Below are positions 1-6,579 of a stretch of DNA of 64,000 bases, piece by piece. A program made the translations under genes and the position numbers. Every line of letters starts with the position of its first letter. The stretch's first letter is position 1. The stretch is from SCUB01 sp041918675 (GTDB taxonomy: Bacteria > Pseudomonadota > Alphaproteobacteria > Rhizobiales > Xanthobacteraceae), in contig JAYRVF010000010.1 in the NCBI GenBank assembly GCA_041918675.1, positions 1-64,000 of the forward strand, given 5' to 3'. Below the pieces are notes generated by a model. It searched no databases. It had not been told where the DNA came from and worked only from the letters and a program-made list of their open reading frames with translations.

Positions 1-270
1 ATCCGCGAGCCGCATGTCGCCGCCGAAATCGAATCCTACCGCCCGTTCTTCATTCTCGGCGAGGTCGCCGCGCCCGGCCAATATCCCTTTGTGCCCAACA
101 TGACGGCCGAAAACGCGGTCGCGATTGCCGGCGGCTTCACCGCGCGCGCGAGCCGGCCTTCGGTCGATCTCTCGCGCCCCACGCCCGACGGTCCATGGCG
201 CGGCCGCGTGCCGCTCACCACCCAACTCAAACCCGGCGACACCGTCGTCGTCGGCGAACGCTGGTTTTAG
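1..270 (+). CDS. Polysaccharide export protein, C-terminal part (cut by window edge)
   Basis: An open frame runs from base 1 to a TAG at 270, giving about 89 residues with no start in the window. The text contains FFILGEVAAPGQYPF followed by MTAENAVAIAGGF and then a stretch like QLKPGDTVVV. This is the pattern of a SLBB-type soluble ligand-binding module at the end of outer-membrane polysaccharide export proteins of the Wza/BexD family, which line the exit channel for capsule or exopolysaccharide. The N-terminal Poly_export domain and lipoprotein signal would lie upstream of the window. The family call rests on the SLBB-like tail only. Confidence 0.75.
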   Translation: MREPHVAAEIESYRPFFILGEVAAPGQYPFVPNMTAENAVAIAGGFTARASRPSVDLSRPTPDGPWRGRVPLTTQLKPGDTVVVGERWF

Positions 271-335
271 ATCGCGGCGACGACGTCCGGGCCGCGCGCC
301 TCGGCGGCTCGTGGGGATCGCCCGGTCGGTCTGAT

Positions 336-566
336 CTAGTCGCAATGAAAATGCGGATGCGCGGTGCGCTCCTCCACCCGGTGGAGATAGGTCGCCTCGT
401 CGTCGCCCTCGTGCCAATGCGGCATGTACCGAAATCGCATATCGTTCTGACAGGACGGGCAGGTCACGGTTTCGCCGCGCACGATGCGATGCACGCGCTC
501 GTGAAAATGCGCCCGGCATTCCGGGCAGCGGACGCGGGCCTTCAAATGCTCGACAGGCGGATGCAT
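336..566 (-). CDS. Small zinc-ribbon protein of unknown function (76 aa)
   Basis: I chose the ATG at 566 because the protein MHPPVEHLKARVRCPEC starts cleanly there; the frame stays open much further upstream but with no protein-like character. Two Cys pairs, CPEC near residues 14-17 and CPSC near 36-39, form a probable zinc ribbon. The C-terminus is rich in His and Asp/Glu (MPHWHEGDDE, then HPHFHCD). It reads convergently with the export gene at 1-270. I do not recognise a named family. A nucleic-acid or metal-binding role is possible from the ribbon but is only inference. Confidence 0.6.
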   Translation of the reverse strand: MHPPVEHLKARVRCPECRAHFHERVHRIVRGETVTCPSCQNDMRFRYMPHWHEGDDEATYLHRVEERTAHPHFHCD

Positions 567-1205
567 TTCGGTCCCCCGGCTGGACGGACGATCGGGCCGA
601 GGCTGCCATGAACTGGTGAAGATTCGCCAAATTCCTCGGCGCGAAGTTGAGCGAGGGCCGCGTTCAGACCAGGCTGCGCGGACTTTCGCGGCGCGGTCGA
701 TCGGCGGGGCGATCGCGTCATTGAGCCAAGTCGCCGGGGCAACGCTCTCGACGCGTTGTGAGAAGGCGCCGCGGGTCAACGGCGATCCGGCCGGTGCTTG
801 GCATGGTCGTGGCATCGCATGGCCATGGCATTTGCATCTTCTCGTCTCAAGCGCGACCGCGACGCCGTCGCGATGTTCGATGGTGAATTGTCGATGCAAG
901 GCGACCTTGCCAAGGCGTGGTCCACGAATTGTAAGGCGCCGCCCGATCTCGGTTGTCCTGACTTGGCCGCGTCGGCATATGACGCGGGCGTTGTCGATTG
1001 ATTCCGGGCCGCCGGAGGCATGGCTCGGGGCGCGGCGACCTCGTTTCGCCCTGAATGATTTCGAAAGCGCGTTCGTCGCCCGCGGCCCGGCCTTCGATCC
1101 ATCGCCGGATCCGCTTGGGGTGGAGGGCGCGCGAATCGGCGCGCGTCCATCACCATTGAATGGATCGCCCGGCGACCCCATATGAAAACAAATCAGAAGG
1201 TGACC
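567..1205. other. Intergenic stretch without a convincing gene
   Basis: About 640 bases between two small genes. Open frames exist on both strands, as expected in GC-rich DNA, but their translations are rich in Arg/Pro/Ala and show no family pattern. The hexamer TGGCAT occurs three times within 799-831. I see no tRNA, clear hairpin or intrinsic terminator. Confidence 0.5.
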
Positions 1206-1493
1206 ATGGCCGACAATCCCCAAACCAATCGCGCCAACGCGCAATTCAAGAAATTGCAGCGCTTGGAGGACGGCAAGAAAGCCATGTCCGAGCACGAGGC
1301 CGAGCAGGCCGCCATTCGCGCGAAAACCGCGCGGCTGCGTTCGCTGCGCCTCGCGCATGAAGCCGCCAATCCGGCGCCGCCGCCCGCCGCGAAGCCCGCT
1401 CGCAAGACGACCAAGACGACGAAGAAGGCCAAATCGACCGCGACGCTGGCTACCTGGCTCGCCAATCAGGAAGAAGGCGGACACCGTCGCTGA
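1206..1493 (+). CDS. Conserved-looking small basic hypothetical protein (95 aa)
   Basis: The frame opens upstream at 1182, but the ATG at 1206 is preceded by an AAGGTG-like ribosome site and gives MADNPQTNRANAQFKKLQRL. The first half is predicted helical and charged (EDGKKAMSEHEAEQAAIRAKTAR). The second half is a Pro/Ala/Lys-rich linker (KPARKTTKTTKKAK), and the protein ends in a short tail. The alternating acidic/basic helix and Lys-rich tail suggest a small nucleic-acid-associated protein, but I recognise no domain. It lies just outside the left end of the genomic island, so it is a chromosomal neighbour, not island cargo. Confidence 0.55.
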   Translation: MADNPQTNRANAQFKKLQRLEDGKKAMSEHEAEQAAIRAKTARLRSLRLAHEAANPAPPPAAKPARKTTKTTKKAKSTATLATWLANQEEGGHRR

Positions 1494-1738
1494 CGTGGGC
1501 GCGCTCGATACGCTGATCGGTCGGATCAGCATGACCACGAGCCACGACGTATCGAGCCGTGACGTATCTTGATGGGCGACGAAACTGAACCCGGTGTTAG
1601 CCGGATGTTGGCCCGGCGAATTTCCGCCGAACCGCGTTCTTGCAAAGTATTCTTGCAAAGTATCCGATTTTTTGGCGCGCCGGTTCGAACGAAGTTCGAA
1701 CCATTGTAGATTTGAGGGCGGCCATTCCCGAGAGGGAA

Positions 1739-1783
1739 TGGCGCGCCCGAGGGGATTCGAACCTCTGACCTTTGCCTTCGGAG
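1739..1783 (-). pseudogene. 3' fragment of tRNA-Arg(CCG): left attachment site of the island
   Basis: Read on the minus strand, these 45 bases match the 3' part of the intact tRNA-Arg(CCG) at 17730-17806, from the anticodon loop through the T arm to the CCA end, in 40 of 45 positions. An unbroken 18-bp core (1766-1783) is identical to 17757-17774. All five differences fall in the T arm. They leave one A-C mismatch in the T stem of this copy, so it looks like a decayed remnant. The 5' half of the tRNA is absent. Such fragments mark the far end of elements that integrate into tRNA genes. Confidence 0.85.
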
Positions 1784-1911
1784 CGTGGTTTGGACTGTTT
1801 TCTGGAGATTTCCAGTGATCGCCGGACATTACTCAAATAATTGATTTTTCTAAGAAATTCCTGTTTCTCTTGATGGGGCGCGTTGGCGGAGATCGCTCCA
1901 GATTTCCGCCT

Positions 1912-1940
1912 GCGTGCTACCCCGGTGCTACCCGGAGCAT
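1912..1940 (+). repeat. 29-bp direct repeat, left copy (probable integrase arm site)
   Basis: Identical over 29 bp to 17663-17691, in the same orientation. It contains two close copies of GTGCTACCC. It lies 129 bp inside the left att core and directly before the integrase start. Position, duplication and internal repetition fit arm-type binding sites for the integrase N-terminal domain. That role is inferred. Confidence 0.8.
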
Positions 1941-1946
1941 CAAGAG

Positions 1947-3284
1947 ATGGCGACGGAGAAACTGACAAAGAAGGTCGTTGATGCGCTGCTTCCGCAGGCG
2001 CGCGACTATGTCGTGTGGTGTGCAAAGCTGCCCGGTTTCGGATGCCGTGTGCGCACGACCGGCACCAAGTCTTTCATCGTGATGTATCGCGTCGGCGGGC
2101 GAAACGCGACGCCGCGCAAGGTCACCATTGGCGCTTATGGCAAGCTCACGGTCGAGCAGGCGCGCGAGGAAGCGAGCAAGGTGCTGGCCAAAGCGGAGCT
2201 TGGCGAGGACGTGGCCTTTCAGCGCGCGCAAGTGCGTGCCGAAATGACCGTCACGCAGCTTTGCGACGAATACATGCGCGAGGGCGTGGAGCATAAGAAA
2301 GCGTCAACGCTGAAAAGCGATGTGAGCCGGATTGAGGCGCATATTCGCCCGCTCTTGGGTACGAAGCGCATCGGCGCGGTGACGCGCGGTGACATCAGCA
2401 AATTCCTGCGCGATGTGGCCAACGGCAAAACGGTTCGCGCCAGAAAGCCGGGGCGGCGCGGCAATGGCGTCAAAGGTGGACGCGGTACGGCGTCGCGCAC
2501 GGTGCGCCTGCTCGGCGGCATCTTCACCTACGCCATCCGCCGCGAATATCTCAAAGACAATCCGTGCCGCAACGTAATCCTCTACAAGGATCGCAAAGGC
2601 GAGCGGTTTCTCACGACCGAAGAGTTTCGGCGCTTGGGCGAAGCGCTGACTCTTGCCGAGACGGAGGGCCTGCCGTGGACTTTCAACGATGGCAAGAAAG
2701 CCAAGCATCGTCCCGTGCGCCCGGAGAACAGCCGCGAAGTCTTTTCGCCGCATGTCATTGCTGCAATCCGGCTTCTGATGCTGACCGGCTGCCGCCTGCG
2801 CGAAATTCTCCATCTGCGATGGCAGGACATTGACTTCGAGCGCGGTGTTCTCAATCTGCCTGACAGCAAGACGGGCCAGAAGAAGGTGCTGCTCGCGGCC
2901 TCGGCGCTCGCGATTCTTTCCGACATTCCGCGCTGCGGTCTCTATGTGGTCGCGGGGAACGATCCCAAAAAGCCGCGCGCCGATCTGCATCGCCCGTGGA
3001 AAAGCATCGTCAAACATGCAGCGCTTGAAGGCTTGCGCCTGCACGACCTTCGCCATTCCTACGCATCCATTGGCGCGGCGAGCGGCATCGGCTTGCCCGC
3101 GCTCGGCAAACTGCTCGGCCACAACAACCCGTCGACCACGCAGCGCTATGCGCATTTGGCCGACGATCCGTTGCGCCGCGCGTCCGAAGAAATCGCCAGC
3201 ACCATCGCCGCCGCCATCGGACATGTGTTGCCAGCGCAACAGCGGCAAAAACTTGAGGCAAAAGCCTCGGCGGACGCCGGGTAA
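1947..3284 (+). CDS. int: Tyrosine-type site-specific integrase (DUF4102 arm-binding class)
   Basis: 445 aa from the ATG at 1947. The longer open frame reads through the 29-bp repeat and is rejected as the start. The N-terminus (LTKKVVDAL, then KSFIVMYRVGGR and KVTIGAYGKLTVEQAR) is the arm-binding DUF4102 pattern of island and P4-type integrases. A SAM-like core-binding domain follows. The C-terminal catalytic domain has the first Arg in LTGCRLREIL, the HxxR box in LHDLRHSYAS and the Tyr in TTQRYAHL, so it looks active. It catalyses strand exchange between tRNA-embedded att sites. It sits at the end carrying the tRNA fragment and not next to the intact tRNA, the reverse of the common arrangement. 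Confidence 0.93.
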   Translation: MATEKLTKKVVDALLPQARDYVVWCAKLPGFGCRVRTTGTKSFIVMYRVGGRNATPRKVTIGAYGKLTVEQAREEASKVLAKAELGEDVAFQRAQVRAEMTVTQLCDEYMREGVEHKKASTLKSDVSRIEAHIRPLLGTKRIGAVTRGDISKFLRDVANGKTVRARKPGRRGNGVKGGRGTASRTVRLLGGIFTYAIRREYLKDNPCRNVILYKDRKGERFLTTEEFRRLGEALTLAETEGLPWTFNDGKKAKHRPVRPENSREVFSPHVIAAIRLLMLTGCRLREILHLRWQDIDFERGVLNLPDSKTGQKKVLLAASALAILSDIPRCGLYVVAGNDPKKPRADLHRPWKSIVKHAALEGLRLHDLRHSYASIGAASGIGLPALGKLLGHNNPSTTQRYAHLADDPLRRASEEIASTIAAAIGHVLPAQQRQKLEAKASADAG

Positions 3285-3352
3285 ATTCCGGCTCTCACTG
3301 TATATACCGAAGTCGGGACGCTGCCCGGCGATCTTCGATCAGGAGAACCGGG

Positions 3353-3634
3353 ATGCAACCCATCTACCTCAATCGCAAGCAGGCCGCGCATTACGTCAGC
3401 TCGACGTGGGGCATGCCGTGTTCCTACAAATGGCTCGCCAAACTTGTCGTCACTGGCGGCGGACCTAAAGCAATCAAGTTTGGCCGAAGCATCCGATATC
3501 GGCCCGACTGGCTCGATACGTGGGTTCTTGGCCGCATCAGCGATCCCTTCATGTCCTCCAGCGAGTTGCGCGCCCATCAGCGGCCGTTTTCATTTCTGCG
3601 TAGCGGCCAAGGCCTCCCATTCGAGGAGGCCTAA
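3353..3634 (+). CDS. AlpA/MerR-like helix-turn-helix protein, probable excisionase or island regulator
   Basis: 93 aa beginning MQPIYLNRKQAAHYVSS, preceded by a GGAGAACCGGG ribosome site. The pattern of 'tool-box' N-terminal helix (LNRKQAAHYVS), glycine-rich turn (GGGPKAIKFGRSIRY) and DWLDTWV helix is that of the excisionase/AlpA type of winged helix DNA-binding protein. Such proteins sit directly after integrase genes in many islands and either bend DNA for excision or control int. It follows int by 68 bp in the same direction. A palindrome 34 bp downstream (3668-3686) is a candidate binding site. Confidence 0.8.
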   Translation: MQPIYLNRKQAAHYVSSTWGMPCSYKWLAKLVVTGGGPKAIKFGRSIRYRPDWLDTWVLGRISDPFMSSSELRAHQRPFSFLRSGQGLPFEEA

Positions 3635-3667
3635 GATATGCTCCTGAAAATTATAACAACAAAATCA

Positions 3668-3701
3668 ATTAGTTGACATAACTAATAGGTCTGGTTTGTA
3701 T
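3668..3701 (+). promoter_or_regulatory. Promoter with overlapping palindromic operator
   Basis: A perfect -35 TTGACA (3673-3678) is followed after 17 bp by a weak -10 TTGTAT (3696-3701). The -35 lies inside a perfect inverted repeat with 7-bp arms ATTAGTT / AACTAAT and a 5-bp spacer (3668-3686). A protein bound there would block RNA polymerase. The flanking bases are strikingly AT-rich compared with the chromosome. It should drive the 72-aa gene at 3755. Confidence 0.6.
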
Positions 3702-3754
3702 TGGAGGGGCGAGGCTGGCTCGCCCTTTCAACGCCAACTGAAAGGACCATTTTC

Positions 3755-3973
3755 ATGGCCGACTTCGACACCGACGACAATTTCATTCTCATCCCCGCTG
3801 CTTCGGGCGGTGGCGCACTCGTGCGCCGCAGCCAGATTGCGGGCGGCCGCGCGAACGGCGCTGACGGCGCGATCGTCTATCTCGCAGCAGGTCCGAGCGT
3901 TTACACGACCGCGACCGTGCCGCAGCTCGCGCGTTACCTTGGCGCGGAGGTCGCGGATATTCGCCGCGAGTAA
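3755..3973 (+). CDS. Small hypothetical island protein (72 aa)
   Basis: The ATG at 3755 has a GAAAGGA ribosome site 8 bases upstream, so I prefer it to the upstream in-frame start at 3701. The protein begins MADFDTDDNFILIP, continues with SGGGALVRRSQIAG and ends VPQLARYLGAEVADIRRE. It has no signal peptide, membrane segment or cysteine cluster. The Gly/Ala-rich middle and short helical end suggest a small soluble protein. I do not recognise the family. It has a private promoter and operator upstream and a strong intrinsic terminator directly downstream, which makes it a stand-alone, probably well-transcribed unit inside the island. Confidence 0.65.
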   Translation: MADFDTDDNFILIPAASGGGALVRRSQIAGGRANGADGAIVYLAAGPSVYTTATVPQLARYLGAEVADIRRE

Positions 3974-3987
3974 TTGCAACTCAGCGT

Positions 3988-4020
3988 GCCGCCGGTTCAC
4001 CACCGGCGGCATTTTCTTTG
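3988..4020 (+). terminator. Intrinsic terminator after the 72-aa gene
   Basis: A perfect 9-bp stem GCCGCCGGT / ACCGGCGGC (3988-3996, 4002-4010) with a 5-base loop is followed by a T-rich tail ATTTTCTTTG. It lies 14 bp after the stop of the 72-aa gene and before the start of the next gene at 4052. Confidence 0.8.
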
Positions 4021-4051
4021 GACCGACGTGGAGAAGTAGGAGACGTCCCGA

Positions 4052-5215
4052 ATGGGCATTGAATTAGATGGAATGCCTTACATCGATGTCGACCCGGTCG
4101 GGTCGATCCCGACAAGCTACGATGATTGGTTCAATCCTGATGAATTCTATGAACCGATCCCGCGCCACCGCCAGAACGGCAGCAGACAGGGCTACTTGCG
4201 CCTTACGGACGAGCTTGTTCAGTCGGCCTTGCCAAGCGACCGTGAAGCATGGTGGCGCGACACGGAAAACTGGCGTCTCGCTCTGCGTATTCGGCCAACC
4301 GGAGGCAAGAGTTGGTACTTCATACCGGATCGCGGGGAGGATGGTCGGCGTGAATATCTGGGCAGCGCGTCCGACTACACAGTCGCAGAGGCCCGCAAGA
4401 AGGCGGATTGGACCGCGCGCCGCTTCGAAACCGAACGACCGAGCCCGAGGCTCCGCCGCGACATGCGGATCAGTAGCATCACCGCCGAATATTTTAGGGA
4501 ACGGTCACCAAACGACAGTGATTGGTTCAAAACGGTCGAAAGTCTGTTCAGTCGCTATCTACTACCGCGCTACGGCGGCGACATTCTTCTCAGCATTCGC
4601 AAGGAGCAATGGGTTTTGATGGTTGAGAAGGCCGCATTTGACCGGCTAAGCCGCGGTGTAGGATTTCACAAGGCGCTTGTGACGTTTCTCAACTGGGCCG
4701 TTAAACGCGATTTGATCGACGCCAATCCTCTGGCGCGAACGCATCCGCCGACACCGCCCTTTCGAATACCAGTTCATTTATCGCAATTTGAACTCTGCTC
4801 AATTTACGACGCGGCTCAAGAGCTTGGTGCACCCTGGTCTGTGATGATCGGGCTGACGATGATTACGGGCGAAGCCATTGAGGATATTCGCCACTTGCGG
4901 GACAGAGACATCGATTGGGAAGCCTTGACGTGGACAGTGGAATGGCGAGGTATGCGTCCCGCGTCCTCATCGCCGCTTCGCACCATCCCATTGCGGACTG
5001 AGGCGCTGGCGTTTCTTGCTCCATACCGTGACACTAGGGGCTACTTCTTTCAGTCGCCGCGATCCCTGCATCCACAGCCGATCAATTTCTACACCGAAGT
5101 GATTGAGCGGCTGAAGGAAAGAAGCGGCGTAAAGAGCAATTGGGGCCTCAAAGACCTTCGGGGCAGAGCTAAGTGGCTGCTGCGAGACGATTGCGACGAC
5201 GACGTGGTGCTTTGA
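4052..5215 (+). CDS. Integrase-like protein lacking the catalytic residues
   Basis: 387 aa, with a GTAGGAGACG ribosome site before the ATG. The middle reads like a tyrosine recombinase: an arm/core region (LRIRPTGGKSWYF, then YTVAEARKKADW), a SAM-like stretch, and a catalytic-fold region. Its counterpart of the TGxRxxE box is ITGEAIEDIRHL, with no Arg at the key site. The counterpart of HDLRHT is LKDLRGRAKW, where His is Lys. The protein ends about 14 residues later at a TGA, before any tyrosine box. It is therefore probably unable to recombine DNA. It may be a degraded second integrase or a domesticated DNA-binding protein. Its own start, ribosome site and uninterrupted frame argue that it is still made. 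Confidence 0.7.
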   Translation: MGIELDGMPYIDVDPVGSIPTSYDDWFNPDEFYEPIPRHRQNGSRQGYLRLTDELVQSALPSDREAWWRDTENWRLALRIRPTGGKSWYFIPDRGEDGRREYLGSASDYTVAEARKKADWTARRFETERPSPRLRRDMRISSITAEYFRERSPNDSDWFKTVESLFSRYLLPRYGGDILLSIRKEQWVLMVEKAAFDRLSRGVGFHKALVTFLNWAVKRDLIDANPLARTHPPTPPFRIPVHLSQFELCSIYDAAQELGAPWSVMIGLTMITGEAIEDIRHLRDRDIDWEALTWTVEWRGMRPASSSPLRTIPLRTEALAFLAPYRDTRGYFFQSPRSLHPQPINFYTEVIERLKERSGVKSNWGLKDLRGRAKWLLRDDCDDDVVL

Positions 5216-5896
5216 GCCAGCTCCTTCAAGCGCAAACCTTGTGATTGTCTCTCGCTTCTTGAGTGTTCATCGAAACGTGCCCCGGGTCTCAGCCCTTTTA
5301 TTGACTCGGGAAGCAGCGGCAGCCAACCGGACCAATGAAGTGATGAGGTGAAACAAATGAGACGACGCGCTAAGCCACCTCTCGGCTTCAGCCCAGCGGC
5401 ATCATTAGACGAATGAAACGAGACCGAAGTCAGCATGAACCTGTCTTGAAATAACCAAAACGTCTAGCCAAGTCGGCAAGTCCTATGCGTTTGAATGCCC
5501 ACCTGTCGGAAAATCGCGACGAAAAATCAGCAGAAGATACGTAGCGCTGGGACTTCCCCGAATGGCTTCGGGGATAGGAGCGAACAGTGAATCTTGTCGC
5601 CGTCATGGAATCGCCCTTCGGAATCTCTGTTGTAGACTCAAGGAGTCTGTATTCATGAGCGTCGCCGACCTCTCTAGGTTGACGCTCCCTGAAACGTAAA
5701 TCTCGCGCCGGGGCCGAGAAGCGTTCTTGTAAAAATAAAGAGCCACCGGCAACACCATGAAAACCGTCTTTCATCTCTCACGATGAACTAGGACAATGGA
5801 CAAAGGAACCGTAACAGGAAAAATGAGAAGCTGGACTACATTCAGGTCTGGAACAATCGCGGATAGGATGACTGAAGGACAGGAATGGGGTGTCAT
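5216..5896. other. 680-bp stretch of the island without a convincing gene
   Basis: Minus-strand frames at about 5089-5436 and 5430-5774 are open, but their translations look random (many Ser/Arg, no predicted fold) and lack ribosome sites. The first overlaps the end of the integrase-like gene. I cannot read a continuation of that integrase after its stop in either other forward frame beyond about a dozen codons. The only structure I see is the hairpin at 5888-5913. The stretch may be the remains of deleted cargo. Confidence 0.5.
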
Positions 5897-5924
5897 TCAC
5901 ACGGATGACACCCTTCTTGCTTTT
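5888..5924 (+). terminator. Hairpin, possible terminator
   Basis: A perfect 9-bp stem GGGTGTCAT / ATGACACCC with an 8-base loop is followed on the plus strand by a T-rich run (TTCTTGCTTTT). It overlaps the stop codon of the minus-strand gene at 5897. The T run is imperfect, so the terminator role is uncertain. Confidence 0.4.
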
Positions 5925-6220
5925 AGGGGATGACGTTCATCACGGCGCATTGCCTGAATCCGCTTCCGTACCCGCCGCCACTTGCCTTGCTCGAAACTCT
6001 CCGAGTAGCGCCACGCGCGATCCTCTTCAATAAAAGCCATCTCCTCTGCCCTATCGCCGTACCGGCTGAGCATCGAGGCAGACATTGTATTAATCTCCGC
6101 ACGAGCAACGAAGCGAGGCCGGATGCCTCCTTCCCATAGCTCCCACAGGAACGCGCCCCAGATCGGCGCGGTAGCCGCGCCAATCGCGATCCAGAAGACG
6201 ACCTCCTTCAGTGTGTCCAT
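5897..6220 (-). CDS. Small membrane-anchored hypothetical protein (107 aa)
   Basis: Starts MDTLKEVVFWIAIGAATAPIW. Residues about 7-28 form one hydrophobic helix rich in Ala/Trp/Ile. The remainder is charged and cytoplasm-like, with a run RAEEMAFIEEDRAWRY and an Arg/Lys-rich tail. The ribosome site is a GGCGGA-like stretch. It is divergent from the XRE regulator at 6311, and the 90-bp gap holds a perfect palindrome. No family is recognised. The arrangement of a repressor facing a one-helix membrane protein recalls small host-interaction or toxin-like pairs, but nothing in the sequence shows toxicity. Confidence 0.55.
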   Translation of the reverse strand: MDTLKEVVFWIAIGAATAPIWGAFLWELWEGGIRPRFVARAEINTMSASMLSRYGDRAEEMAFIEEDRAWRYSESFEQGKWRRVRKRIQAMRRDERHPLKARRVSSV

Positions 6221-6237
6221 TGTCGCAATCCGCCTGA

Positions 6238-6258
6238 ATTATCTACTTTTAAGATAAT
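6238..6258. promoter_or_regulatory. Palindromic operator between the XRE gene and the membrane protein gene
   Basis: Perfect inverted repeat with 7-bp arms ATTATCT / AGATAAT and a 7-bp spacer. It stands in the AT-rich 90-bp gap between two divergent genes, one encoding an HTH protein. A further ATTAT-like half site follows near 6269. Binding by the XRE protein is inferred from position. Confidence 0.55.
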
Positions 6259-6310
6259 CCAGAAATCAGATTATTTGAAGTCCCCGCATTGCAAGGAAGC
6301 GGGGAACGGA

Positions 6311-6559
6311 TTGGGCAAGACACTCGGGTCGAAGCGCCACAAGGCCTTGATCGACCTGCTTATTGAACGGCGGGAGGCGGCTGGTATGACGCAGGCCGAT
6401 CTTGCTGATCGGCTTGGTGAGTATCAGTCATTCGTTGCCCGACTCGAAAGCGGGCAACGTCGGATTGACGTGGTGGAACTCCTTGATCTTGCCGAGATAC
6501 TCGGCTTCGACGCGGCCAAGGCAGTTGCGAGCCTCAGAAAGGTGTCAAAGTCGCCGTAG
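6311..6559 (+). CDS. XRE-family helix-turn-helix regulator (82 aa)
   Basis: The frame opens with a TTG at 6275, but the TTG at 6311 (GGGGAACGGA just before it) gives LGKTLGSKRHKALIDLLIER, which matches how this short subgroup usually begins. The HTH is clear: REAAGMTQADLADRLGEYQSFVARLESGQRRIDVVELLDLAEILG. There is no extra domain, so it should act as a small dimeric repressor. It is divergent from the 107-aa membrane protein across a palindromic operator. It ends 20 bp from the end of hsdR, which is read convergently, so it could also be a controller protein for the restriction system; nothing visible decides this. Confidence 0.8.
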   Translation: MGKTLGSKRHKALIDLLIERREAAGMTQADLADRLGEYQSFVARLESGQRRIDVVELLDLAEILGFDAAKAVASLRKVSKSP

Positions 6560-6579
6560 TCTGGCGAGACGATCGGCGA

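Noticed and set aside
616..1185. Open frame of 189 codons on the plus strand
   Set aside because: Arg/Pro-rich random-looking translation, no ribosome site and no family pattern; typical of spurious frames in GC-rich DNA.
1594..1818. Short frame containing RPRGFEPLTFAFG
   Set aside because: This is the well-known false translation of a tRNA gene read on the opposite strand; it helped locate the tRNA fragment.
5430..5774. 114-codon minus-strand frame in the island gap
   Set aside because: No ribosome site, no predicted fold, composition unlike the neighbouring real genes.
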